A stretch of 39,215 nucleotides of DNA, taken from assembly GCA_937914725.1 (NCBI GenBank), contig CALDMJ010000216.1:1-39215 (forward strand), read 5' to 3'. The position numbers were made by a program, and so were the translations under genes. Under the pieces are notes generated by a model, which was not told the DNA's origin, did not search any database, and was given only the letters and a program-made list of their open reading frames with translations. Every line of letters begins with the position of its first letter. Position 1 is the first letter of the stretch. This DNA is from an uncultured Clostridia bacterium. GTDB lineage: Bacteria > Bacillota > Clostridia > Christensenellales > UBA1242. This document shows, piece by piece, positions 20,301 through 27,009 of this stretch.

Positions 20301-23300
20301 AGCGTATTTTATAAGCGCGCTTTCATAAATTGCGCCTTCAGGCTTTGTGATAACAATATAGTTTTCAATTTGTCCGTTCTCATTTTTGCGCTTATCGACG
20401 TTGAGTGACACGAGCGCGTCAAGTTTCACGGTATAGAACACAGTCAATTCGTTTGACCAGTCGGAATCGTCCCAATATACTCCGTCGCCGAGTTCTTTGA
20501 CTTTGATTTTGTAAATTCCAAGCCCTGTGATTTCCATTGTGTTGGTAAGATTGATGATTGTTGACTGGATGTTTTCATATACAAGAGATTTTGTTGCACT
20601 GCCTGAGAGAGCACTTTCGCTTTCGTAGTACTCTATGTCTAATGTATAGCCTGTTCCATCGCCTTGCCCAATGATTGTCAATTTGTGCGTTTCTTGGTCA
20701 AACGTGATTGTTGGCGCGGCGAGGGCGTGCGTGAGATAGAAGTCGTAGGTTGTGTACAAACTATCATAGTAGTACCCTGTTGCGTTGACGCGGACGCCGA
20801 GCAAGAATTTGCCTGTTGTTCTATCGCCGATGACTTCCGTGAGGTCGAAACGGTTTTCGGTAACGTCGTTAGCAATCAAGTGCTCGTCCACTGAGAATGA
20901 GTATGTTTCAGCGTATGGAACAACATCCCAAACAGCGTAATACTTTCCGTCCACATTTTCGACTGTCAAGTTTGCTGGTGGTGTGAACTTGAGCCACAAT
21001 TCGTATGGCAAACTGTTGCTTGGTTCGCTTTCAAGGAAGTAGTCGTATGTTTCGGCAACAACTGCGATGTCGTATTTATTTGCGCCTTTGAAAGCGCTAA
21101 GTTCCGTCTTGATGTCGACTGTGATTTCCGCTTCCCCGTTGTCGGCGATGCCCGTTTTGATCTTTGTCCAAACATTTTCGGTTGGAAGTTTTGCGACGAT
21201 TGCGTAAGATTTTGCGTTGTTGCTTGTAGCAAACTTTGCTTCGACGCGGTTATTTCTACCGATGACGGAGATTAGGACTGGCGAATCAAGTTGCACGTAT
21301 TTCGTGTATGTATATGTGACTAGTTGCGACGGGTCAACCATATTTTTGTGCGAGAAGCTTTGCACTTCAAAGTCATAGAAGCCGTCGCCGTACACTTTAA
21401 TATATTCGCGCAAGTTTACGACGCTCAATTTGAATGAGTCGTCCGTAACTTCAATAAGCGTGTAGGTGATTGCTTTGTTTCTAAATGTGAGTTTTAGGTA
21501 TTCAAACTCCATTCGCACATCACTTGTCCACGACACTTCTTGCAAGACGTCGTCATACTTAAAGTTCGTTGGGTCGGCGAGTTTGATGCGGATTTCCGCC
21601 GTCACTGGCGTTGACCACGCGGAGTTGCCGAGGAACAATTCCTCGACTTTGCGCGTCATTGCGCTAATTGTGAATTTTCCGACGCCGCCGAGACTTGCAA
21701 TTGTTGTTGAAAGGTCTGCCCTTTCTTCATTGACAATAATATCATTTGAGACAAAACTACCGTCGTTTTGTTCAATGCTGACGCGAATTGTGTAGCCGTT
21801 GAGCGCTGTTTCAGCGCCAGTGAAGGTTAAAACCTTTGTTTCGTTGTTAAAGGTTAGGTTTGTTGGCGTTGGCTGCTTATCAAAGTACGCATATTCAGCA
21901 ACATTTGAGTATGAGGAATAGATAATTGGCGTTTCTGTGACTTCGGGTTGCTCAAGCACGGCGCGGACGCGCACTTCGTACTTGCCAAAGCCTTTGCTTT
22001 CTAAATATTCTGTAATGTCGCAGTTAGTTTTTACTGTTCCTTTGCTAAATTTAGTCGAAAGGACTTCAAAACTTGCGTTTGCTAGTTCGACAACTTGTTT
22101 TGTGCCGTCGACTGTTTGCAATTCGTGCGTTTTTCTAATTTCAACCTTATAATACTCGGCAAAACGCGTTGTTGTGAATGTTGCGTAGTAATGTACGCCG
22201 TCGTCGAGCGTTTGTTCGGTTACTTCGACGTCATTTGGCGCTTTCAAGATTGGCGTGTAGTCATATTCCTCTGCTTTGCTTGGGTCTGAATTTTCATAGT
22301 ACCCTACGCCGACTGCGGTGAGGACAATTTTGTTTTTGCCTGCCGAAATGATTGAATAGATGTCGCAGGTTGTTAGGCGCGACGTCATAATACTAATTGC
22401 GCCTGAAACTTCGCTTTCGATGCTAATGAGATAGTTAGTTGCATTTTCAACTTGCGTGAAGTAGAGCAAGACACTTTCTTCATCAACATTGTCGACCATA
22501 ACAAATCGCGGCGTTTGCAGTTTGATTTTGTTTTCAAACATCGCAACTGCGCTAAATTTACTATCCTTGTATCCAGCAGTTGCTACTTCGTCAGTGACAT
22601 TGCCGACGCATTTTACTTTAGCCGAATACTTTTTCGCGACAGTCAATGGTTCAAACTCAAAGATACTGGCATATAGACTTGAAATATCAACTTCAAATGC
22701 TACAGTTTGATTTTCGTCATCGACTGTGCTTGTCACAAATTGCGAGTAATCTGGGTTTGTCACAATGTTTGCGTATTCAACGCCGTCAAACCACAAAACA
22801 TAGTCACTTGCGCGGTAATCGCCACTAAATGAGAATATCATTGTGTTTGTTTCGCCGATTGAGCGTTTGTAGAGCGCAACATTTGTTGGCGTGTTCAAGA
22901 CGATTTGGTGCGAATATTCCGCCGTCGTTTCTTCCGATGCGCGGAAGTAGCCGCACGCATTGACGGTTATTGCAATTTTGTATGTTGTTGGTTGCGTGAA
23001 AATTGCTGAGGTGTCAAGAATTGTATCATAGACAACTTCGTTGTAGATTTCGTTGTCGTTTTCGTCAAGAATTACAACTGTATAGCCATTTTTCGGCGCA
23101 AACTTGACATCCCCTACCACATTTTGCGCTATTGCTGTAAATGTCAAATATTTTCCGTTTTCCAGAACTTCGATATTTTGAACCGGTGCGAATTGGTCGA
23201 GGACATTTAATTCAAGCACTGCACTAAAGTCACTTGTGAGGTAATAGCCGTATCCGTTGGCTTTGACCCTAATTCTAAAGTCACCGCCGATTGCGTCTTC

Positions 23301-24455
23301 AAGGTCTCGGCGCAAATTGATTTCGTTTGCGGTAGTATTCTTTTGGAAGAATGTGGTGCCCTCGCCATTAACAAGTTCGACCGTATAACTATACGCGTGC
23401 GGAACGGCGTCCCAACTAAACCACACAAGTTCGCCGTTCATTTGGTAGCGGAGTCCGTTTGGCATTGAAAGTTGTTGATAGACGTCAAAAGTAAGTGTTT
23501 CTGAATTTTCGCTTGCCAAGTACCAAATCACTTCTTCGTCTAGTCCTTGTGATTGGACATTGTTTGCGTAGACGTAAACCTCATATTCACCGATATCGTC
23601 GACATCTTGCGCGCTAAAATATATGTAGTTCGACGAAATTGGGGAAAATTTTTTTGGCTCAAGATTGCCGTGTGACAAAACCACTGTGTAGGTTTGCGCA
23701 TTTTCTACTGCGTCCCACGCAAGTTTTTTGTCCGCTTGGCTATAAATAAGATTGGTTGGAGCATTGAGCCTACCTTTCAAGCTATGCTCGACTGCAACTG
23801 AGGATGGCGATTGATTGATGAATTCGTTTTCAGCGATTGCTTTGACTGAGAATGAGTAGTTCTTTGTATAGTCAACCACAACGTCGCTGATGTCAAACTC
23901 AGTCTTGCTGACGATTGCTGTTGTCGCGGTGGAAATGTCGGCATTTTCGATAATCGTAACTTCGTACATATCCGCTCCGTCAACTTGAACCCACACGAGT
24001 TTTGCATCGTACTTATCAATTTCCGCAATTGGCTGCGCGAGAGTTTTTGTAACAACAAAGTCATCCGCAAAAATAACATCACTGTTTTTAAAACCATTGT
24101 CGGCAATTGCTTGCACGGAGATTGCATACTTCTTTGGCGATTCGACAAGGTTTGTGATGTCGATGTTCAAATCGTCCGCACCAACTTGAACGACATTATT
24201 GTCGATGCTATAGCGGTAGGCGCTGGCGTTTTTGACCTTATCAAACTTAAGGTACACATTGTCGCCCAACTTTTCTACCCTGACATTTGCTGGGTTATCT
24301 AGTTGGATGCGCGTTTGGTACGATGTTTGGAAATATATAAAAAGCCCTAATCCTGCGACCATAATCAGAAGCGCCAAAACACTCAGTGACTTTAGCCACA
24401 TTTCGCGAACCTTTATTCTTTTTTCAATTTTTGCTCTTGATTCAATCTCACTCAT
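11364..24455 (-). CDS. Giant membrane-anchored surface protein with many fibronectin-III-like modules
   Basis: 4363 residues in one uninterrupted frame. The start ATG at 24455 has AGAGG upstream; the promoter is at 24559-24588. Residues 1-20 are charged and cytoplasmic, 21-42 form one membrane segment (LKSLSVLALLIMVAGLGLF), and the rest should be outside: type II topology without a signal-peptidase site or a visible LPXTG-like end. From about residue 50 the protein repeats modules of roughly 90-110 residues. Each starts L-x-x-P-x-N/x and carries W/F-x-x-V-x-x-A-x-x-Y and a late Y-x-I/V-x-V-x-A pair, e.g. LSWDAV-, WDVVPYAETYSFSV and LNAPTNLIYSQADKKLAWDA. At least 20 such modules are visible, and the spacing suggests 35-40 in all. 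The last 375 or so residues lack them and are rich in Trp (WAWDKWNF, DNWDGAKPF). A long stalk with a terminal head is the likely architecture. The partner is unknown. The modules diverge from each other, which argues for an old array. Confidence 0.88.
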   Translation of the reverse strand: MSEIESRAKIEKRIKVREMWLKSLSVLALLIMVAGLGLFIYFQTSYQTRIQLDNPANVRVEKLGDNVYLKFDKVKNASAYRYSIDNNVVQVGADDLNIDITNLVESPKKYAISVQAIADNGFKNSDVIFADDFVVTKTLAQPIAEIDKYDAKLVWVQVDGADMYEVTIIENADISTATTAIVSKTEFDISDVVVDYTKNYSFSVKAIAENEFINQSPSSVAVEHSLKGRLNAPTNLIYSQADKKLAWDAVENAQTYTVVLSHGNLEPKKFSPISSNYIYFSAQDVDDIGEYEVYVYANNVQSQGLDEEVIWYLASENSETLTFDVYQQLSMPNGLRYQMNGELVWFSWDAVPHAYSYTVELVNGEGTTFFQKNTTANEINLRRDLEDAIGGDFRIRVKANGYGYYLTSDFSAVLELNVLDQFAPVQNIEVLENGKYLTFTAIAQNVVGDVKFAPKNGYTVVILDENDNEIYNEVVYDTILDTSAIFTQPTTYKIAITVNACGYFRASEETTAEYSHQIVLNTPTNVALYKRSIGETNTMIFSFSGDYRASDYVLWFDGVEYANIVTNPDYSQFVTSTVDDENQTVAFEVDISSLYASIFEFEPLTVAKKYSAKVKCVGNVTDEVATAGYKDSKFSAVAMFENKIKLQTPRFVMVDNVDEESVLLYFTQVENATNYLISIESEVSGAISIMTSRLTTCDIYSIISAGKNKIVLTAVGVGYYENSDPSKAEEYDYTPILKAPNDVEVTEQTLDDGVHYYATFTTTRFAEYYKVEIRKTHELQTVDGTKQVVELANASFEVLSTKFSKGTVKTNCDITEYLESKGFGKYEVRVRAVLEQPEVTETPIIYSSYSNVAEYAYFDKQPTPTNLTFNNETKVLTFTGAETALNGYTIRVSIEQNDGSFVSNDIIVNEERADLSTTIASLGGVGKFTISAMTRKVEELFLGNSAWSTPVTAEIRIKLADPTNFKYDDVLQEVSWTSDVRMEFEYLKLTFRNKAITYTLIEVTDDSFKLSVVNLREYIKVYGDGFYDFEVQSFSHKNMVDPSQLVTYTYTKYVQLDSPVLISVIGRNNRVEAKFATSNNAKSYAIVAKLPTENVWTKIKTGIADNGEAEITVDIKTELSAFKGANKYDIAVVAETYDYFLESEPSNSLPYELWLKFTPPANLTVENVDGKYYAVWDVVPYAETYSFSVDEHLIANDVTENRFDLTEVIGDRTTGKFLLGVRVNATGYYYDSLYTTYDFYLTHALAAPTITFDQETHKLTIIGQGDGTGYTLDIEYYESESALSGSATKSLVYENIQSTIINLTNTMEITGLGIYKIKVKELGDGVYWDDSDWSNELTVFYTVKLDALVSLNVDKRKNENGQIENYIVITKPEGAIYESALIKYAFYEIDSIDSDIEEGQEAVLQIISKQTEFKIEGLANAKYYKVVATILGAFDSVQDYKDSTELSDTERAAAIRDLAYYNNSDEKTVNMSTLGSELSAPIIEKITMTESKNLEIIFSKVLNAEDYTLLVTRQSKGAIIYNAVINVENVNAQIGADSIIVTFSAMIDEFTDEYDIYNIKLCANEVLGENGEVVYAKSPNTEYDFEWTVALSAPTVEFIKQVDGSLRIQVSNIAFATGYELELKINSFTQTYTLNTDAYIDFSSPQYGAYTARAKALGDTYHKDSDWGESEDYYNRMELGGVEWVEIISNGDVATLATRIYAQWNEVEGAKMYGVKVEKDGAFVGEYTTNKTYFDLINLFKDPNNGYGTYTVWAKTNGDGAYITGESTYTKYATYRYKGQFEVPLGLEIVYEYNIDEYPTTLSYYAKFGQVSGAEKYIIKFYSNDEAKTEIKTIELSVNDLDISNGNCTADITDVLKYIDGGVYLATIKVAETRSSLESAESEPYEFTNYHIHDDPSLSASQIGNTPFVRLRFSEISTASLYSLRINSQLYLENGETFAYSSGYIDINAKFLNIGGKNLFVLRIVGDLGAYYLDTYYSTAMSNFTFKLQNVEDILIEQDDKTQIADGTNYHIWLSFRQVDFATSYELWIDNAKVSTLPAGQEKYDISALFQNKMPKDDYEIRLIATDSVYGLSNSDSTLYKFDYTLQFSAPTSFVLSDSGTNLIASWSAPQNFEAFSALASANRVTLGVQTYKIVVYYILDGEEILAEEIPDINTMTRDLTDIVCEAGAWRIYVYASANGAFDESKDAAIETYDVVIKLDAVKNLRIYESGDKVLLDFDKVTELNYVYASGYLKNLYYEVYLNNGSIVKIAHSSSTTGIDITKHLWGGDNIVYVITRNNDTEHFIDSSQSDDAEYNYDTAFIALTNATIYHNDQRNKQFFRFDDFEVNGMTSDEILNLTYTLTFYNEAGEQISTYDKYVATRYDSTTLEIDVTSVINSKPGAYTVIAKINGYQKTFTVNSKTVHFVMKESKEVTITYDHKLRAETLALSLLVIDTEGKERINDEGLEMQEMWLTFDVKFAETYINRASEFTYVLLINQREYYLTLPFSNELIGEMVTASGYMTGGTAQVNVSTRVKISERTEGGERKISLTFSLVELLQADGFNIYMTGAISIKAKSAEQGYYLESVYQTNFLRYDYYLRYMTPTGLELVKRDDGKHYIKWDEPIHPHIRDYYSIIDAYNVTIISEGVVGETGVVTDPNKTKGGKHSQDFTPDKIIAENGYLYYEVENILFAGHNTVSLKCNASPTRYYYESGTVTITKQAFAKKIKTPIFDVKDLDINLTGNDSAKKGVEIVITNVDNVIDYDQELRKVVNYNVDAIYRLTITGQSECKSDTINPNDKTYMNYVVDFKVGKSGIYDMLSGTALYNKVSFAYSDNKGKLHIIWQFAEPGRYTYTVTALGNANNYTLDSDAQTLDHDTFYCAPSLSVAVKVYDNESGSEQVRQATATTRMSKIVLEWQTELSKFYNAEYQLDIVGLYNRGASLVIPTVNVQNKTSITFSSTENAEIFDQIMKRPANYTFTLKSMAKTGAAAADSDETITYYLESAGQQLIYNYIVKINTPSDLSVVEIDGSEYIKVKIPQYFEDAGIEKNIQQIFVAYKITQGDPSFNLGANQRQLYNEDTKAPVKLGEKVVGENDGYYYIDITGKLYPSNNKINIYFNSISEQNFAQSDESEFIYNYIITLAQVKSALITNVYDKNGYVAGFTFSFENVQYNKYFAYRLDIVGTEYNSNYKKSLLLKADPSAYVAGSASNYSIVRCYEIEYGVNSIAGQKIVTANDLYTRSVSGGSYSYSQFRYVPCENSTSYSNTLTFLVLIDGGLPDKYAISITTLGELDQQSNANALIRDLPIASATKSSQPFDFSYIMKGTLVPVNLSIGISQGGTFNEATANSSSNVVAYIYNNDNKDDSFAYLHYTIGQSTAGLQSMSGNVVLRAYLQDSQAQKYYLYYKNIRDSKTDKIEILKWQGSYIASTNGVVITYDATTKKYVAYIDLFVINDGVLKKNANYQLYVSAYNNSKITNAQNKEEYIYDSTEINSVSRYASRFDKVVKPNVTYDSGSRRFVIANFSRIENIVNMRLGNSPYNFVVNLSQNGSNTTTMSIASGTITTRRSDVVPYKMGTTLYIPYDFVKKELDERGYSVGETEIKMYVDVEERGYIWDSDYSDEISFAYKAYIGFPNFAITESEYYGGQYATTGNRSHVYSEYEFNNSSELARTIMSRYTLNTTAYVARQNWSLLIEVEYYGNSKTTTINVVSGQNNDLTVFYRRNAKNATGMIGDLLGGSPSYGSYDFSMRILGVYDRYENLVSSDIVEFDESSYSRTFDVKYKLFKPQYAELVLNDSESEIECLNVSYRSDSVVQRLYDSSRMYYSIERESRREKSGSVGLSYKDVRYRSTVTFSGVKNSGTYTALVCISSDNDYIFDSDDYETESVFIPFVPGIKTATIKVSSTNEVTLKIEVGKLTDPDGVKFESSTLSAGSFEFELELINAATGISTGKTYTGTVTDIQAQLNADFSRLMSNTTGTTFAPGAYYCKVKTTNTPTIGGYTYKESAEFYVNEATCYRSNNQSSLQSRASDCKYTVAYSNWNKNTSFDVLRTSNTFKGLVTGGRINPILDGSDVALNFVQYRSVAKDHTTKEVVISSSDNMVSNSNRKELLFSTVSPSNWPDEFVLGTYSRATQTKSNEKWDMYLFIRLDETSLKNRFGALSFKSGKTIKDYIVLPSNAAKETLGTQEYVVYAGPNDVAKRQRLSPTLNLTVSTSEVTGTFGWRVGWNYYAEWRQGNNIGYIDRTEVKFYYYVTTNEKGSIDDPFKGTDILSEWQTGGIIGGSISWAWDKWNFVHQISNFRTSILDGNDKGDTKCKQYLGDFDDKWVDFATKRRITDDKVWVVSQVYSNTTEYDDSAVVHTDNWDGAKPFEKVGSKTAIPTYET

Positions 24456-24558
24456 ACTAAACCTCTTTTGTATTTTGCAAAAACGTTATGATATTTTGCG
24501 CATTTTTTAAATTAGTAATCACAAACTTATAAAAATATTATTTTTATAGCTTATTTAA

Positions 24559-24588
24559 AGTTTACCAAATATCGACACAAAAAGTCAA
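24559..24588 (-). promoter_or_regulatory. Promoter of the giant surface gene
   Basis: On the minus strand TTGACT (24588-24583) and TAAACT (24564-24559) are 18 bases apart. Transcription would begin about 100 bases before the ATG. The terminator of the upstream gene ends just before it, so the giant gene is probably transcribed alone. Confidence 0.6.
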
Positions 24589-24606
24589 ACATATTGCTGG
24601 CAATTT

Positions 24607-24634
24607 AAAAAAAGGTGTGATTTTTTCCACCTTT
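24607..24634 (-). terminator. Terminator overlapping the stop of the putative DNA-binding gene
   Basis: On the minus strand AAAGGTG (24634-24628) pairs with CACCTTT (24617-24611) around a 10-base A-rich loop, followed by a run of U (24613-24607). The stem's first bases overlap the TAA stop codon at 24633-24635. Confidence 0.7.
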
Positions 24635-25736
24635 AATTTGACTTTGTTTCGGGGCTGCGCAGTTTATAAGATTTCAGAAAATCTTTCAATTCCTCAATAT
24701 GCCCTGTTTTATCAATTTTGTTGACAAGTTCGACAAATTCACTGCGCGTCACTTCTAGTAACCTTTGCGATTCGTCTAGTTTTTGTTTGAGCGCTTGATT
24801 TTCACATTTTATGATTTCAAGTTTTCGCGTGTTTGCACCGAGTCGAGCGAGCATTTCTTTTAAATTGGCATTTGCAAGTGAACATTCATCGCGAAGCGCT
24901 TTGGGCGCATTTTCGATTGCGCTGCGCTTGACCATTTTGACAAGTCCCATAAACAAATTATTGATATCGGCATCCGTCAAAGTTTGGGATTTTGGCATTC
25001 GTAGAATCTTTGCATCGGGTTCATTGCGCGTGATTTCACACAATGTGCCTTCACGATTTAAATTTACATTTTGGGGCGTAGTTATTTTCGTCATTTTTTG
25101 TTGACTTGTGCCGTTTTTTTCATTGCTTTGCAAAATATTGTTTTTTTCACTTCTTGCGGTTATACTGTTATTTTTTGTCACTTTCCCCTTGTTTTTTGCA
25201 AGAATACTACCATTTTTTGCAAGCAATTGATTATTTCGATGTATAAATTTAGTGGTATTGTCAAGTGTTTTTTTGAGATTAATTTTACTTAGTTGCGAAA
25301 CCGTATTTTCCTCTTTTTGTGGGATACTCTTTTCATAATTCAGTCCCAATTTCAACAAATATTTTGGATTGCTTTTCAACAAACTGCGATATTTATTTTG
25401 CAGGCGCAGCATCATTTTCGCGTCACCACAACTCACGTTATAGCACGCTTGGCGCACCGATTTTGTGCGGTTTACTTCACTGACAAGTTCACGCATAGTT
25501 GCTTTAAGTTCTGTTTCCTTGAAATGCTTACACTTTTCAATGTTAAATGCGCCTTGCAATTTGTATTGTTTTACTGCGCTATAATATAGGTTGCGGACTG
25601 TTTCACATTTTAGATCGTGTTGCATTGCAAAAACTTTGAATGCACGCAAACGCGGCATATGTGCCTCGTCCGTTTGTTTGATATATTCAAATAGTTGTCG
25701 TATTCTTTTTTGCATTTGGTCGTGTTTGATACTCAT
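24633..25736 (-). CDS. Putative DNA-binding protein with N-terminal helical domain and C-terminal coiled coil
   Basis: 367 residues from the ATG at 25736. An ATG seven codons earlier is possible, but GAGGTG lies six bases before the chosen one and inside the longer version. The first 60 residues are helical and basic (SIKHDQMQKRIRQLFEYI, then RLRAFKVFAMQHDLKCETVRN), which resembles Myb/RsfA-like helix-turn-helix domains of Bacillota spore regulators; this is a weak, motif-level resemblance. Residues about 140-240 are a low-complexity Asn/Lys/Thr linker. Residues about 260-290 are a short hydrophobic segment (NNLFMGLVKMVKR), and 290-350 look like a coiled coil (LGANTRKLEIIKCENQALKQ). A dimeric regulator or nucleoid-type protein is plausible. 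No enzymatic motif is visible. The upstream gap has a TATAAT-like box at 25774-25779 without a clear -35 partner. Confidence 0.7.
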   Translation of the reverse strand: MSIKHDQMQKRIRQLFEYIKQTDEAHMPRLRAFKVFAMQHDLKCETVRNLYYSAVKQYKLQGAFNIEKCKHFKETELKATMRELVSEVNRTKSVRQACYNVSCGDAKMMLRLQNKYRSLLKSNPKYLLKLGLNYEKSIPQKEENTVSQLSKINLKKTLDNTTKFIHRNNQLLAKNGSILAKNKGKVTKNNSITARSEKNNILQSNEKNGTSQQKMTKITTPQNVNLNREGTLCEITRNEPDAKILRMPKSQTLTDADINNLFMGLVKMVKRSAIENAPKALRDECSLANANLKEMLARLGANTRKLEIIKCENQALKQKLDESQRLLEVTRSEFVELVNKIDKTGHIEELKDFLKSYKLRSPETKSN

Positions 25737-25911
25737 TATCTTCACCTCTAAATGCAATTATTGACACTTAAAAATTATATATACACTATAAAAGACTTGA
25801 GACGGCAAGTATTATAATAAGCAGAATCATTATGTGTCGCTGATTATAACAATTTTTTGTCTAGTAACGCAAATGTATTTACTTTTGCTACTTTTTTGCA
25901 AAGTTAAATAT

Positions 25912-26916
25912 CTAATTGTCAATAAGTTCGAAATTGTCAATTTTGTCACCAACCATTTCTATTTTGCAAAGCTTGCCAACATATTTTTCGTTTTCTTTGT
26001 AAATCAAAACAACTGCTTTTTTGTCACACATTGATGTACTTTGCCTTACCTCTTCAAAAGCGCCAAAATAGGCTTTGAGGTGCGCGTCGTCAACTGCCTC
26101 GCTAAGCGCGTCGGTCAAGTACGTTCTACACAATTTGAGGTCACCAAGTCCCAAACTCTCAAAGAATGCAAACGGCACGATTTGAGGCAAAACTTTAACA
26201 TCCTCTTTTAAACTCACGATATATTCATCGACTTTTATAATTTGAGAATTTACTATACCATAGATACGGACTTTACCATGTTTGTTGATATCAAAACACT
26301 TTGTCAGTGTCTTTATTTCCTTTTCCCCTATTTCAATTTTGTGGCACAATAATTCAAGGTTTGCTTGATATTTACCGTTTGCGCTTATAAACAGTGCGTA
26401 GTCATAGTCATCGACAAAGCCCGATACTATGATAAAAAATTCATTATCTATATATGCGCTGCTAATTTTACAACTTTGCACTTGGCTCGACAATTTATGA
26501 TTGAAAATATTGTTGTTTTTCTCCCATATTTGCAATGTTTGCGACCAATTCTGCGCGCCAAATTGCTTGATTATTTTAACTTGGACATTTGATATTGGCG
26601 AATTAATTGATTGCGCTAGTTCTATGATTGGCTCTTGGTAAGTTAATTGGTATGGATGGAAAACGACGTCGTAGCAGTCGTACGGCAATTTGACAACGGC
26701 GCACCTATCCGTGTTAACTGACACTTCCGCCCCGCTTACGTGGACTTTACAAGAATACGGCAAGCACTCAAAGTTATTAAGCGGGAAAAATGTCAAAATA
26801 AAATCGTTGTTTACTTTAATAGAAACTTGCTGAGCATCGTTCTCTAAAACGCCAACGGTTTCACCGTCTTTTTGCACCATACATTCAAATTGCGCTCGCA
26901 CTGCTATTGTCTTCAT
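25912..26916 (-). CDS. Hypothetical protein, no recognised domain
   Basis: 334 residues from the ATG at 26916, which has GAGG eight bases upstream. The frame stays open for 161 codons further upstream but that part overlaps the divergent peptidase gene, has no ribosome binding site and reads as non-protein-like sequence. No signal peptide or membrane segment is visible. The composition is mixed alpha/beta, with many short hydrophobic strands in the first two thirds (NDFILTFFPLNNFECLP, DEYIVSLKEDVKVLP) and a helical C-terminal part (LTDALSEAVDDAHLKAYFGA). The gene is divergent from the YugP pair and shares a promoter region with an 11-bp inverted repeat. The gene may be co-transcribed with the putative DNA-binding gene, because no terminator was found in the 175 bases between them. 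Confidence 0.75.
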   Translation of the reverse strand: MKTIAVRAQFECMVQKDGETVGVLENDAQQVSIKVNNDFILTFFPLNNFECLPYSCKVHVSGAEVSVNTDRCAVVKLPYDCYDVVFHPYQLTYQEPIIELAQSINSPISNVQVKIIKQFGAQNWSQTLQIWEKNNNIFNHKLSSQVQSCKISSAYIDNEFFIIVSGFVDDYDYALFISANGKYQANLELLCHKIEIGEKEIKTLTKCFDINKHGKVRIYGIVNSQIIKVDEYIVSLKEDVKVLPQIVPFAFFESLGLGDLKLCRTYLTDALSEAVDDAHLKAYFGAFEEVRQSTSMCDKKAVVLIYKENEKYVGKLCKIEMVGDKIDNFELIDN

Positions 26917-26945
26917 ATAAAACCTCATTAAATTTATATGTTTGC

Positions 26946-26982
26946 AAAATTGCGAATATTCATTTGTAGTTTTCGCAATTTT
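26946..26982. promoter_or_regulatory. Operator-like inverted repeat in a divergent promoter region
   Basis: AAAATTGCGAA (26946-26956) and TTCGCAATTTT (26972-26982) are a perfect 11-bp inverted repeat with a 15-base spacer. The arms flank the -35 box of the plus-strand promoter and the right arm enters its spacer. The repeat lies between two divergent starts (26916 and 27010) and has no T-run that would make it a simple terminator in either gene's direction. A dimeric regulator binding here could control both sides. Confidence 0.55.
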
Positions 26983-26992
26983 TTGGTATAAT
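26964..26992 (+). promoter_or_regulatory. Promoter of the first YugP-like gene
   Basis: TATAAT (26987-26992) is perfect. The -35 region TTGTAG (26964-26969) is 17 bases away. Transcription would begin about ten bases before the ATG at 27010, close to the GGAGAA ribosome binding site. Confidence 0.6.
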
Positions 26993-27009
26993 ATTTCAAT
27001 GGAGAAAAA

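Noticed and set aside
12583..24302. Many open frames on both strands within the giant gene
   Set aside because: They are by-products of the codon pattern of a 13-kb coding region; none has a ribosome binding site or recognisable domain.
11364..24455. Repeats of the giant gene as a CRISPR or satellite array
   Set aside because: They are protein-level modules of about 100 residues with low nucleotide identity, not regular DNA repeats with spacers.
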